From Notospermus geniculatus (taxonomy: Eukaryota; Nemertea; Pilidiophora; Heteronemertea; Lineidae): a stretch of DNA of 64,000 bases. Of the stretch, positions 47,701-57,799 are shown one piece after another. The stretch lies in NCBI GenBank assembly GCA_002633025.1, contig NMRB01000021.1, positions 312,071 through 376,070 on the forward strand, read 5' to 3'. Within the stretch, counting starts at the first letter, position 1. Each line of letters opens with the position of its first letter. Both the position numbers and the translations under genes were made by a program. The notes beneath the pieces were generated by a model. That model saw only the letters and a list, made by a program, of their open reading frames with translations, searched no databases and had not been told where the DNA came from.

Positions 47701-50700
47701 AATGTTTTGGAGCATCGGGAGATATATACTGAAGCTGCTGAAACTGAATTTCTTGTTAAGGATGGGCGACCGGCGAGTCCTCGTGATGGGGAGGAATCGG
47801 ACGGTGATAAGGATTTGTCTGTGGAGGAGTTTGAGAGTTGTGACGGGGGAACGTCACGAGGTACCTCGCCGCTTCTAGTTGATGGTGCTGATTCAAAGTT
47901 GGAGAAAAACGTTCAAACAGTGACGGTCAAAATTAATGACGCTCAGACGGATTCTAATTCATGTTTCGGTGAACTTGACGATTCTGTTCTATTAGAAAAC
48001 GATGAATTTTCTGAGCAGGGCATTGTGGGTAATGACGATGAACTCATTGTGGTGATGTCCGAGGAGGAAGACCCCCAGTCCGCCTGGATGAACATAAAGA
48101 AGAATAACGTGCTTACACCTGCTCGTTCTGCTTCTTTCCATCACAGGCGTACCTACAGTCGCTCGGAAAACAAACGGCGAGAGAAATATTTAGATTCTCC
48201 GTTCGACCGCTGTGTGTCTAGTGCTCGCAAGTTCAGCAGTTCTAGATCAAATAGTTTTGATACAGTTGTTGGGTTAGCATCAAGTCGTAAGAAGGAACCG
48301 CAGGATAAACACATGGCGTCAGATTCCTCAGGTTTTCCGTTCAACCGCCATGTGTCCAGTGCTCGCAAGTTCAACAGTTCTAAATCAGATGGTTTCGATA
48401 CGATTGACGGGTTAGCGTCGAGTCGGAAGAAGGACGCTGAGGACAAACACGTGGTGTCGGATTCCTCGGACGATGAACTCTGGGGTTCACTAGAGCAGAG
48501 TGGGAAGAAGTCATATCATGCAGGCCGGAAGACACCGCGGCGGGCACGGAAGTCATTCAACCTCGTAGACCGGGATGAAGTAGATTTAACTTGTAAGCCT
48601 GGATCTCGGGGCTCACATCATCATAGAAAACCTTTCCCTGCATCTTCTATTTATACAGTGCAACCTCTTTTTTCAGGATTCCCTTGAAACTGACAGTGCT
48701 GTCCTTTAATGAGAGGTGTCCTGTCCTGATTACAGAGGTCAAAATGAAATGATAGTACCAATTTTGGTGTCCCTATTAACAGGGTTTCCTAGAATAGGTG
48801 TCTGCTTAAGGGAGGTTCCAGGCTGGGGACTGACTTGATTTATGTTTCAGACACCCTGGCCTTAGGACTGACAAATACTGTCCTGAATATTGAGAGGTGC
48901 TCTGATTACAGAGGTCAAAAAATGAAAAGATATCCATTTAGGACTCAAGTTAGGTGTCCTTGTAGAGCAGTGTCCTAGTAGTAGAGGTGTCCGTAAGGGA
49001 GGTTCCACATCGAGGCTGGGAGACTGACTTTGTTCATTTGTTTCAGGTGGTGATGACGGCAACAACAATAAGTTGTCCCGCCTCAACGAGCCGCGAGAGG
49101 CCAGCTCCGCTCCAAAGTTAACAGCCCCTGACCCTGATTGGGTGAAAAGTTATAATCAAGAAGAGGAGGACAAACAAATGGCAGCTGCTTTAGAGAAAAG
49201 TCGGAAGGAGCAGGTCAGGTTTTCCTCGGTTCTATCGACTACTATCTTATTTGACTATAGATGATTTACCTTGTAAGGCCAGAAGAATTTCATGATCACC
49301 AAAGATCTTTGCTTACCATTACAATACATCATCTGTGGAGTAAGCAGTTACACGACAAAGAGCAATCGTACGGTGGCTGATAAAGGCCATCATATTTTTA
49401 TTTTTCGTAAGTCGGACGCCCGACTTATAACTCGGGCGCCCGACTTACTAACTCAGGCGCCCGAGTTATAAGTCAGGCGCCCGAGTTATAAGGAGGCGCC
49501 CGACTTACGAAAGGCGGCATTATTTATTTATTTCATAACTCGGGCGCCCGAGTTAGTAAGTCAGGCAGTCAGGCGCCCGACTTATAAGTCGGGCGCCTGA
49601 CTTATAACTCGGGCGCCCGACTTATAACTCGGGCGCCCGAGTTATAAGTCGGGCGCCCGAGTTAGTAAGTCGGGCGCCTGAGATATAAGTCGGGCGCCCG
49701 ACTTACGAAAAATATAAATATGATCTTACGAAAAATAAAAATATGATGGCCTTTATCAGCCACCGTACAATCGTATCATTAAGCAAGAGACTGTTGTATT
49801 TCAGGGACCTACGATGGCTGATTTTGATGAGGAGGACATACGGAAAGCTACAGAACTAAGTCTAATGGAAGGTGGGGTTTTCTTATGTTAGAAGGGACTA
49901 CCTTCACTTGGTTGAAAGAAGGGTTTTTCCGAATTATGCAGTGAAGTTGAAGTGTTTTGGCCTCTACATGTTCAGCCAGCCTTGATAGAAGAGGAATGGA
50001 CTTCCAGCCAAATCAAATGGCTGTCAGTTGCTGCAGTGACTTCAAACCCTGACCCTGCCCTTTTAAAATCACCAGCTGGTATAGTCCGGCACAGCCTTCG
50101 CGCGACCCAAAGGAATGCGGAAATACGAAATCTGACAACAGCTTGCGGCTACCTAATTGTGTGTGTGAAAGTAGAGGAGAGTATAATTTGGTCACGCTGT
50201 CCAATCGGTTATTCAAGAGTCAGTTATTGAATAAGATTTGTGGTCAGCGTGTGGTTTGTGGTAAGCCTACTTCCGCATTCCAATGGGTCGCGCGAAGGTT
50301 GTGTCGGACTTTATTACTATTCCTTGGTATAACACCAACATCTGAAGACTTTGTTTTCTCTTCTCTTAGGTGTCAACTACCTACTGCCAGATATTGAGAA
50401 GGACGAGAACGACAATGAAGTAGAGCTGGAAAGGACAGAAGATGAGTTGAAAGTTCTCCAGGAGAACGCAGAGGTCAGTGTGTTGGATACGATGAAAATA
50501 TTGTGGTCTATTTTCCAGTTCTTTCCCATACCCCTCCAATTCCTCATTCTGAGCTGTCAGAGTAGTGCAGTGGAGACTTGGGGGGGGGGGCAGTCATGGC
50601 CGACTTTCCAGGCTAAATCTCCAGTCGGATCCATATTTTTGCATCAAATAGAATTTGACCTCGTGCGCACCCTGCTCCATTTGTGATTTCAGAAGGGTTG

Positions 50701-51565
50701 CCTTCCCTACTCCTACCAGCTCACCAGCATCGTGTGTCACCTGGGCAGCAGTTCTTCCGCCGGTCACTACGTCAGCGACGTCTACGACATAAGGAAAAAG
50801 ACGTGGTTTAGTTACGATGACTCGCGGGTTGAGAAAACAACCGAGAAGGATGTGCGGGGATCTCGAAGGAAATCAGGATACATATTTTTCTACATGAACA
50901 AGTAACTTTAATGTTATAATTCTCCCCTCTGTTGTACATGTTGTAATACATGTGTCCTTAGCTTCCCACCAACCAATTTGGCCGCACACTTTTCCCCCAA
51001 TTGACATATCCATTGCGAAATGAATTAAACGAAGTTAATAGGAGTTTTAGGTGAATAGGTTGTTAGGGTGTAGCATTAGGGTCAGCGTTATGGTTAGTGT
51101 TAGTGTTATGTATATTAGTAGTATTAGAATTAGGATTAGTTTTACTGTGTCGTTTGGTTGCTCGCAATGGATATGTCAATTGGGGTGAAAAAGTCGCTGG
51201 CAGGCCAGTTTTCAGAGACCTCCACTTGGTATTTTCAGTGGTTTTTATGCCATTTTGCCTGGAAACCTGGGTTGTGACAGTTGTATGAAGTCCACTTTGC
51301 CAATGTGGGTTGTGACCCACATTGGCAAAGTGGAAAAAAAGATGGAAAATCAACTGGTATTTTCAAGTCCTATTTTGCCAATGTGGTAACTGTGAACCCG
51401 GGTTGTGACAGCTGAAAAACAGTGATTGTAGCAGTGACTATCAGTCATCCTGTATTCTACCTTTCGTTTTGTTTCAGAGATGCAGTTGAAGAGCTGAAGG
51501 AATTCTATTCTTCAAGAAATGAAGACTCTGGTTCCAGCAAGCCAAGCAACAGATATTCTTTATGA
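40984..51565 (+). CDS. USP37: Ubiquitin-specific protease 37, 17 coding exons, 1284 residues
   Basis: Deubiquitinating cysteine protease of the USP37/26/29 group. Coding exons: 40984-41166, 41609-41783, 42751-43036, 43751-43912, 44182-44319, 44772-44903, 44989-45115, 45384-45631, 46058-46189, 46506-46658, 46850-47045, 47305-48592, 49047-49213, 49805-49871, 50370-50473, 50693-50901, 51478-51565. They sum to 3855 nt and all intron phases agree. Order: PH-like domain (1-110), Ser/Pro linker with KEN at 202-204, Cys box GNTCYMN (Cys323), CxxC pairs at 459/462 and 509/512, linker, UIM-like helices near 660, 710, 1120 and 1142, His box (His1211) and final Asp (1228/1229). In vertebrates USP37 counters APC/C-Cdh1, stabilising cyclin A in late G1; nuclear location is suggested here by KSKKPR and PKKRP. 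Human USP37 is 979 residues; the extra length is mainly exon 12. The start fits the PH-domain alignment, but the exon is open upstream to the acceptor, so a 5' extension is not excluded. No clear polyadenylation signal was found. Confidence 0.96.
41905..42671. mobile_element. MITE with GGTTGCACAAAACTCG ends (USP37 intron 2)
   Basis: Palindromic element with body words GTTAGCGCTAAC and CTTGGTGTTAGCG. It is split by a 615-bp CAGTG-ended element at 42012-42626. Confidence 0.8.
42012..42626. mobile_element. CAGTG-ended element nested in MITE, AACGC duplication
   Basis: Ends CAGTGTTCTCGCCAGG and CCTGGCGAGAACACTG, AACGC at 42007-42011 and 42627-42631. The surviving mirror arm of the host MITE shows the pre-insertion sequence and fixes the duplication at 5 bp. 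The interior contains GGCGCGCCTATGGCGCGC and repeated CGCGCC/TTAAAT words. Confidence 0.88.
42751..44319 (+). other. USP37: USP37 exons 3-5: phospho-site-rich linker
   Basis: Exon 3 is a lysine/proline/serine repeat (KSVSPLTKVMPSVTPTPKV) with many SP/TP pairs, as seen in CDK substrates, ending near REKENF, a KEN box. Exon 4 is serine-rich; its donor is TAG/GTTAGT at 43912, chosen over 43908 because the next exon needs phase 2. Exon 5 has KSKKPR and ends SLQG, leading into the catalytic core. Confidence 0.85.
43438..43583. mobile_element. MITE, GGGCCGTATGCACC family, copy 2 (USP37 intron 3)
   Basis: 146 bp, ACT at both edges (43435-43437, 43584-43586). It lies between the arms of a second inverted repeat at about 43378-43412 and 43697-43728 (GACCCTCCACCACAAAACCA). 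Confidence 0.85.
44402..44669. mobile_element. CAGGG-ended hAT-like MITE (USP37 intron 5)
   Basis: 268 bp, ends CAGGGTTTCCGCCAGA and TCTGGCGGAAACCCTG, flanked by ACAAG and ACGAG, a 5-bp duplication with one change. Confidence 0.8.
45768..45957. repeat. 190-bp near-perfect inverted repeat (USP37 intron 8)
   Basis: Arms of about 90 bp run from ATCAAGAAGTCAACTTCC through TTTTCGACCCCAACTGGGGT to a short A-rich loop. Fragments of the same family occur near 5390 and 13390. In the pre-mRNA it would fold into a long hairpin 100 nt upstream of exon 9. Confidence 0.9.
46345..46428 (-). repeat. tRNA-derived SINE (USP37 intron 9)
   Basis: On the minus strand it has A-box TGGCCTAGTGG and B-box GGGTTTGAATCC, with unrelated sequence beyond. 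The tail extends towards 46230 and includes mirrored ATTTTCGAGCG words. Confidence 0.65.
47305..48592 (+). other. USP37: USP37 exon 12: giant exon with two UIM-like helices and a 46-residue tandem duplication
   Basis: 1288 nt, a third of the protein (residues 645-1073). It opens with ADRQLQKALELSR and SEQDMIELAIKQS, both matching the UIM pattern (hydrophobic-x-x-A-hydrophobic-x-x-S after acidic residues). A low-complexity acidic/serine linker follows. Residues about 943-988 and 989-1034 are a tandem duplication, 138 nt apart (48199 and 48337), each with VSSARKF and GLASSRKK. The donor is ACTT/GTAAGC, phase 1. Confidence 0.9.
48681..49046 (+). repeat. Tandem duplication of the intron 12 3' splice region
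   Basis: About 185-bp units at 48681-48850 and 48866-49046, both containing TGATTACAGAGGTCAAAA and ending in a pyrimidine tract with GTTTCAG. The second is the acceptor used for exon 13; the first is a decoy 196 nt upstream. Confidence 0.8.
49369..49767. mobile_element. Element with an array of GGCGCC palindromes (USP37 intron 13)
   Basis: 399 bp. Ends TACGGTGGCTGATAAAGGCC (inverted, about 46 bp), flanked by CAATCG at 49363-49368 and 49768-49773. The interior holds about 13 palindromes of type GTCGGGCGCCCGAC or CTCGGGCGCCCGAG, spaced by TTATAA or TTAGTAA. Confidence 0.92.
50083..50310. mobile_element. MITE with AGTCCGGCACAGCC ends (USP37 intron 14)
   Basis: Inverted ends carrying CCTTCGCGCGACCC, 228 bp. 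The two ends differ at a few positions. Confidence 0.8.
50987..51334. repeat. Two inverted repeats in USP37 intron 16
   Basis: CCAATTGACATATCCATTGC near 50998 is mirrored near 51165. 51291-51334 is a perfect hairpin with 20-bp arms (TCCACTTTGCCAATGTGGGT) and a 4-nt loop. Confidence 0.85.
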
Positions 51566-52023
51566 TAGCGATCTCAACATCACGGCAGCAGTCATAAAAC
51601 TTTGGAGTTAGTGGTCATGTTTGATGGCTGGAGACCTACGGTACACCAAACACTGGGTTAGGTCGACTTAGAGGACCAAGTTCAAGGGAAAACCATCATT
51701 GTGGCAGCAGTCCTACAGCTTTGGAGTTTGTGGTCAGAACATCTACCCCTCACACTGGGACCAAGTTCACGGGAAAATGGTGATGGCAGCAGTTAAAGCT
51801 TCAGTATTTGCTGGGGCATGATGTCAGGGAGACATCAAGTCTGTAAAATCGATCCTGAAATTCTAGAATTCGGCTTAAAATGCAATGTTCCTAGTACAGG
51901 GTGCCCCCTCTCCCCAAATCCTGGGTCCGCCCCTGCTGTCCTACATGTGAATCCCTTTATTAACGGCCTACGATCGCTGTCAGCGATCATACACATTTGA
52001 GTGGTGTGTTTGCTTTGACCTTG

Positions 52024-52158
52024 CAGGGCTGTATTTAGCTTTTTGGTCCTGGGGGGAAGAAGACCTTTTTTGCCCAAAATCCACATGAAAATCACGTTTT
52101 TTGGTTGGCTCTGAAGTCTGGGGGGGGGGGTAAATCTCCCCCCACTAAATACGGCCCT
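52024..52158. mobile_element. Small MITE with AGGGCTGTATTTAG ends
   Basis: Mirrored by CTAAATACGGCCCT; G-rich and C-rich tracts face each other inside. It follows the USP37 3' region. Confidence 0.65.
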
Positions 52159-52159
52159 G

Positions 52160-53147
52160 CCTTGTGACAAACTGAGGGGTACCTGTATTGTGTACATGTA
52201 TTTGTTTCCAAATTTCTACTTCACCAAAGAACCAGTCTGGGAGAGAGTCCCACTGCACTTGCCCCTCACCCATCTCACCATTAGCATGATATATGCGAAT
52301 ACCAATACTGTGTTCATACAAATCTTATCCTTTTGTGTTCTTTGTATTTTGAAAAATAATATACATGAAAATATTTCCAAAATCGTTTGTTGACTTGATT
52401 TGTAGACAGAAGACGGCAGAAAATGCTTGGTTTGAAAGAGCGCTCTGTTTTTAGCAGTTCTTTGCCCTAATTTATTCCCTAATCCTAATCCAAAAGTAAA
52501 CCACTTCCATTTATGCAATGTATTCATAATAATATTGTCTTTCTTATTTTCAGATTTCATCTTGCTCTTATTTCATTGAAGATCTTTTCAATGAATGTAT
52601 TTGTTAAGGTCATAAACTGTCTGGTAATGTGTACCGTCACCCATCCACGTAGTGATCACGCTCAACGTTGCTTAACTTCTATCTCAGAGGCCAACCACTA
52701 TGTCTCTGGCCACTATGGTCTTCTGGCATATGGCACAGCGGATTATGACGTGCCATATCGTTGTTGCAAGGGTTCAATGCAACATGTACTTCTCCAATTA
52801 TATTGCAGACCTCTCATAGGCGCATGAATAATATTTGCCACATTGTACATTGAAGGTACGAGTCGTGTATTTCGGCCTCGGACTGGCCCTGCCCGCGAGA
52901 CGCGTCGAGGACAGGGACAAGTCTGTTTCGGCCGTCAGCTCGCAGGTGGCATCGCTGCGGCATAAAGCCGAATATCATCCATCAAAGCTGTAAACCAGCC
53001 ATGTTGTTCCGATCAAAAATAGATAATCGATTTCCATCGATTTTTGTTCCGATGTAGTTTTCCCTCTCTATAGCTGGAGAATTATTGCTTAGACCAGTTG
53101 GATGTCCGTCGCGCCGGTCACCCATCCACGTAATTATATAACTTTCT
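52160..53147. other. Non-coding stretch downstream of USP37
   Basis: It presumably includes the USP37 3' UTR at its left side. No exon was recognised; open frames lack protein features. Confidence 0.4.
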
Positions 53148-53148
53148 A

Positions 53149-53313
53149 GAGTTTTCGCAAAGCCCCCGAAACGCCAACGCGAACGTCTGTCCTTTAGTTC
53201 GGTCTTGGAGGAATTATACACTGTATAATTCCTCCAAGGTTCGGTGCTCTCTTCGTGGCATCGAACAATGGGTTTGGCATTGGCGTTTAGGGGGCTTTGC
53301 GAAAACTCTCTTT
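53149..53313. mobile_element. GTTTTCGC MITE, copy 3, carrying an insertion
   Basis: Same orientation as copy 2. GAGTTTTCGCAAAGCCCC at the left and its complement at the right. Interrupted by a 35-bp palindrome at 53204-53238. Confidence 0.9.
53204..53238. mobile_element. 35-bp palindromic insertion with 7-bp duplication
   Basis: Arms CTTGGAGGAATTATACA (17 bp) are perfect complements around a single C. GTTCGGT occurs immediately on both sides (53197-53203, 53239-53245), and once, uninterrupted, in copy 2 at about 36692. Confidence 0.9.
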
Positions 53314-54906
53314 TAGCTGCGAGGCCAACACGGCAACCACTATAGGCCTACGCCATAAAGGAATTCCCCCATGTTAAGCCGTGACATATAGTTGCTGTAA
53401 AGGGGTTCAATGCATCCAGCAGTGAGCCAATACCTAGGCCTACTGCCCTAGTTTTCACCCACTTTTTTTATCAGCAGCTGGGTTTTGCTAATAATATAAG
53501 CCGATGATGAGTTGTGCCAAGTGGTTGCAGAGCACGCGAAAAAGTAGCGCCATTTGTTTCAAAAAACGGATGTTTTACAGTTATCACGATTTCTGGGCTT
53601 TTGTGAGAGCCAAGAGTAGGCCTATCCCACACAATATGTGGTAGGCTTTTCGTAATCATGGTAATTGGCAATGATCAATTATAACAGGCGTAGGAGTAGT
53701 CCACTAGCCTGCTTCCATGACCTGCAGGCCTAGTTGATCATAATTTGGTGGACTTCGACCCGTTGCAATTCCCAGGACAGGAAATAAAATAACGATGTGA
53801 ACAGGCCTGAAATTATGAAAAAATGTGTGGGAGTCTGACCTTCTTCGACTTCATGTGGGCCTTACTGGTGTAATATGCCAAATTGTTGTCATCCCTCAGT
53901 GTTTCCCTTCAATCTATTGAAGACGCTGTGAAATGAGATTGACAGGTCTCTGTGTTCCCCTATTGAAAAGGCGTGGTCTGTTTCATTGTCGTTTGTATAG
54001 AAACACTGAGATAATATGGGGAACACTAGAAAATGTTTAGTACGCCCCTTTAAGTGGGCCTCAAGGGCCAAAACGTCCACTTGTGAACCATTGGGGCACC
54101 AAGGGCCTTGTAAAGAGATGTAGAAGGAAAGATACCGTATTCAGTGCGAAAGTTCCTACTGCCCCCCCCCCCCCCGATTGGTTCCTGATTGGACCAATAG
54201 GGCTGATGTCATTAATCCTAACGGAAACCAGTCAAGCCCCCACCCCTCCATGAAATTGAGGGCGGATCAGGCCTACTACAGTCAAAACAGCTGGCCAGCA
54301 AGTAACATCGACCCCAAAACGACCGATATTGGGCCGATACCCTTTGCTGTCGGGCCGTGGTCATTTTGTTGGCTGGGCACTTTGCGTCGAACTGCGTCTT
54401 CGACTAAAAGCCTTAAAGGTGTAGAAAAAATTGAGATGTGGAAAATATTTTTTGTGATAGCTTTCATGTTTTTGCCAAGAAGCGTAAAAGAATTCTTTCT
54501 TTGTGGGATTAACGGCATAAAAGTAGACTACTGTCAAAAGGCACGCCGTGTACTCAACTTGACCAAACTGACCTCGTGGCTTTTTCGTTCTCTTTTGATG
54601 AAAATAGCTTTCAATAACAACAACCTCACCTCGGTAGGCCTTATCCATTCATTCTTTGGAAAACTCGTACCTCATGTGACGTCACTGGTTGCGAGGTTGG
54701 TATTGATCGGCTGCTGATGACGTCACTGATGGTGATATTTCGCGTGATAAACATGTTTACTGTCTTGTTCGTGGATGGTTGGCCATCTCGATAATAATTC
54801 TTTTGATAAATTTCTTACACGTGTGTGCTGAACAGAGCGAAATATTTTGGAAGTAAGGGACAGGTCATTTCTCCGACTCTCGTCCATCCGTCGGAAGAAG
54901 CCCTCA
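53314..54906. other. Non-coding stretch
   Basis: It contains a poly-C run at about 54162-54175 and a 179-codon plus frame at 54178 with no recognisable features. No splice-supported exon. Confidence 0.4.
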
Positions 54907-55133
54907 TTAGGGAGGTTAAGATCTGGTCCGACTCCCACTCCGACTCCGAGGTGCTAAAATTCGGATTTTTCAAGTCAGAGATAAATTTACCACCCAGGCG
55001 GGTTCTATTCGTTGTCCTGAATGAGTAAACACCATTGCTTTGGAAAACCTCGTTGTATTTGATGACGTAGTTCCCGAAAAAAGAATTCTCTGGAGTGGGA
55101 GTCGGGACTCGGAACGTAATCTTAACCTCCCTA
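54907..55133. mobile_element. MITE with AGGGAGGTTAAGAT ends
   Basis: Inverted ends followed by CGACTCCCACTCC words on both sides. Confidence 0.7.
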
Positions 55134-56400
55134 TTGTCGTGGCAGAGCGCCCTTTGTCAAAACTCTGAAAATGCGCTCTGATTGGTCGAAAGGCTTCACC
55201 ATGAATCCCTGAAGAATTGCGTCAGATCCGTAAAGCGAAATAGAAAATTGGTAGACTGATCCCCTGCCCTGATAGAGGAGCAGTCTATAAGCCAGGCCAG
55301 CCTTCAAACATTACCCCATAAAACTCTGTGAAATCATGGATCTTCGTCAACCCTCCGTTTTGGTTGACAGACGTCATACGTCACTGCACTCTGGCACCCC
55401 ACTTCAGTTATTGGTGAAACATCATTTACTTTTTATAACGTCACCACTCAATTGGTGCTTGTACCAAGTTACCAGTAAAATGTATCGTCGCAATTTATGA
55501 AAATTCTAAGAAAGATTTGCATCTCAAGAAATACAGCAGGGATCATAAATAGTACGGTGTGCATGCATCTTAAGATACGCTACAGTACGAATCATCAATA
55601 CTTTCCATTTTGAGCCAAACAGCGGAATTTCCCATCTCAAAATTAAGTGGAGACATTTTTGAAGCAAAGGCGTAAACTGTAAAAGGCCTACTCCCTTTAC
55701 GGCGCATGCGCGTCATGGCGTCTTTCTATAAAAGTACGCCAGGGAGATGCGTATCATTCGCAGACGAACGCAATCATAATCGATATTATCAACTTTTTCA
55801 TTTAGTGATACCGTGTACTAAGGCAGTGAAATCAATTCACTTCTCGCTTGCTGTGACAAAAGTACACGTACACCCGAATCCGTGGGTGAATGTCGGCCAA
55901 AATGATGTTTACGGCATGGTGAATTTTCTTTGGTTTCAGCCTCTAGTCATGATAATTCATCTACCCGGTAACTAGATCTGCCGCCGATTAATTGTTGTAT
56001 TGTCATTCTTGTCGGAGTCGACCAGGCCCTGTCAGAACGGTTGCACTTTAGCCCACCAGGCGCTAGGGGCAAAATGAAAAAAACGGGACCTGGAGGGTGG
56101 AATAAGCGTATGGAACAGAGATGATGAAAGTGCACGCCCATCCCGCGGTCCAAATTTTTAAAAATGTGTTAAGTACAAAAAAACGGGTCAGGCGACGTTT
56201 GAGGCATGTAATGGCTTCTTTGATATCACGTGACTCGAAGATGCTGTCTATTGGCTGGTCATTGATGGCATTACTTGTGCCGAGAGTTGTGCAAATTTTG
56301 ATTTATTTATTTTTTGGTTAACCGCACTTCTGTGACGTCTGTCTTGAGCAGAAGCGAATTTTAAAGATGGCTGCGACGCCCAATCCCTTTTGTTTGCTTA
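55134..56400. other. Non-coding stretch with TATA-like site
   Basis: TATAAAAG at about 55725 is followed 25-30 bp later by a TCATTCG initiator-like word, but no coding exon downstream was recognised. Confidence 0.3.
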
Positions 56401-56409
56401 TCTGCAGGT

Positions 56410-56650
56410 CGGTCACTGGCCCGGCGGTGCAGTCGGTCATTGGGACCTGCGGGCGACCCGGCGGTGCAGTCGGTCACTGGACCTGCAGGCGACCCGGCGG
56501 TGCAGTCGCGGTCACTGGACCTGCAGGCGACCGGCGGTGCAGTCGGTCACTGGACCTGCAGGGCGCCCCGGCGGTGCAGTCGGTCACTGGACCTGCGGGC
56601 GACCGGCGGTGCAGTCGGTCATTGGGACCTGCAGGCGACCAGCGGTGGAG
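56410..56650. repeat. GC-rich 35-37-bp minisatellite, about 6.5 copies
   Basis: Unit GGTGCAGTCGGTCACTGG plus ACCTGCAGGCGACCCGGC. Unit length varies by 1-2 bp, so all plus frames stay open by chance. Confidence 0.9.
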
Positions 56651-57430
56651 TTGTTCGGAAGCTATTTTTTCTTGTCAGCAGACACCGTCTGCTTCTGAAG
56701 GCAATGATGACATTCACGTCGAGACAGTGGAAACTGATCTCCGGTCATTGAACCTGGCAGCATGAGCAGTCGGCCTCATACCTCCCTGTGCAGCCTTCCC
56801 CCTCATGAAGCCAGGGCAACGTGCCGGCCGCTTTTCGCAAACTTGACGTACCGGGTACGTATCTACCGGTACGTACGCTAGTGAGCCCTGGTGGGTATAA
56901 GTTACCTGCACTATAAGGCAATAGTACGCCGTCAATTTCTTTTTGAACTGAGAACGAATTTATTGATCACGCTGCTGTCTCGTAAAAAGGCGTTGCTATG
57001 GCTCTGTGAGATGAGATTGTCATCCCTAACAGGATATGACATTAGCTCGTACCTCAGGTTTCATATTTTTCTCATGTTAACTGTTGGTTCGCAGAGGTGA
57101 GTTATTTCAGAAACTAAGAAATTTCGTATCATGACTTTTCGTTCCAATTTTTAAACCGTGCGACCGAGCTGAGGGCATTGACTCCTCACCATCTGCCACG
57201 CGCAACGATCTGAACATCGCGGGAACTGCCGAAAATGGCCGAGCAGCTCCGAGCTGAGGGCGTTGACCGCAAGCAAGCAGAATCACGAACAGATGATACT
57301 GGCAAATCTCACGATTTTTGTGTGGAAATTCGGCCTTAATAAAATAGGGAATTTAGCCGTCAGTAGGCTAAATAGGGCTAAATGCTGTTCAAAAAGTCAT
57401 TTTTTATCGCCGATTCCTCATTCCTACCTA

Positions 57431-57799
57431 GCGTCCAATGGAAATACCTAGTATGTCACATTTTGTTGTTTTCGAGAAAATGGAATGACAACTTGGAAGA
57501 GTTTTGTTGTGGAAAACACTCCTAATTAAAAATATGTCATACAACAGGATTAAATGCAATTTGCTATGTTTTACCTCTGATTTCATGCTGAATTTGCAAA
57601 GATAAAAACGTAGTAAGTCACAATTCTGATGACTTAGACGTAAAAACCGAGTAAGTGCACCACTGTCTTTCCGAGGTTTTGGCGAACATTTTGCAAACAA
57701 AAACTGTTTATTATGATGAAACAATACCTAGTAAGTACGAATTTGGCCTTAACTCATTTTTTCCAAAAATGTGACTTACTAGGTATTTCCATTGGACGC
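57431..57799. mobile_element. MITE with GCGTCCAATGGAAATACC ends, TA-flanked
   Basis: 369 bp, inverted ends of about 35 bp including ACCTAGTATGTCACATTTT. Flanked by TA. Confidence 0.85.

Larger units (their letters stand above)
49047..51565 (+). other. USP37: USP37 exons 13-17: UIMs, His box and C terminus
   Basis: Exon 13 carries EEEDKQMAAALEKSRKEQ and exon 14 DEEDIRKATELSLMEG, two classical UIMs. Exon 15 corresponds to the human EAEAEELKRNAE segment. Exon 16 has the His box SSSSAGHYVSDVYD and the WFSYDD triad strand, ending SGYIFFYMNK. Exon 17 adds DAVEELKEFYSS to RYSL. If intron 16 is retained, TAA at 50903-50905 ends the protein right after MNK. Confidence 0.92.

Noticed and set aside
54178-54717. 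179-codon plus-strand open frame
   Set aside because: No domain, no signal, ragged composition and an overlapping minus frame of similar quality; most likely chance.
56367-56765. Frames of about 100-130 codons
   Set aside because: They arise from the GC-rich minisatellite; unit length is not a multiple of three.
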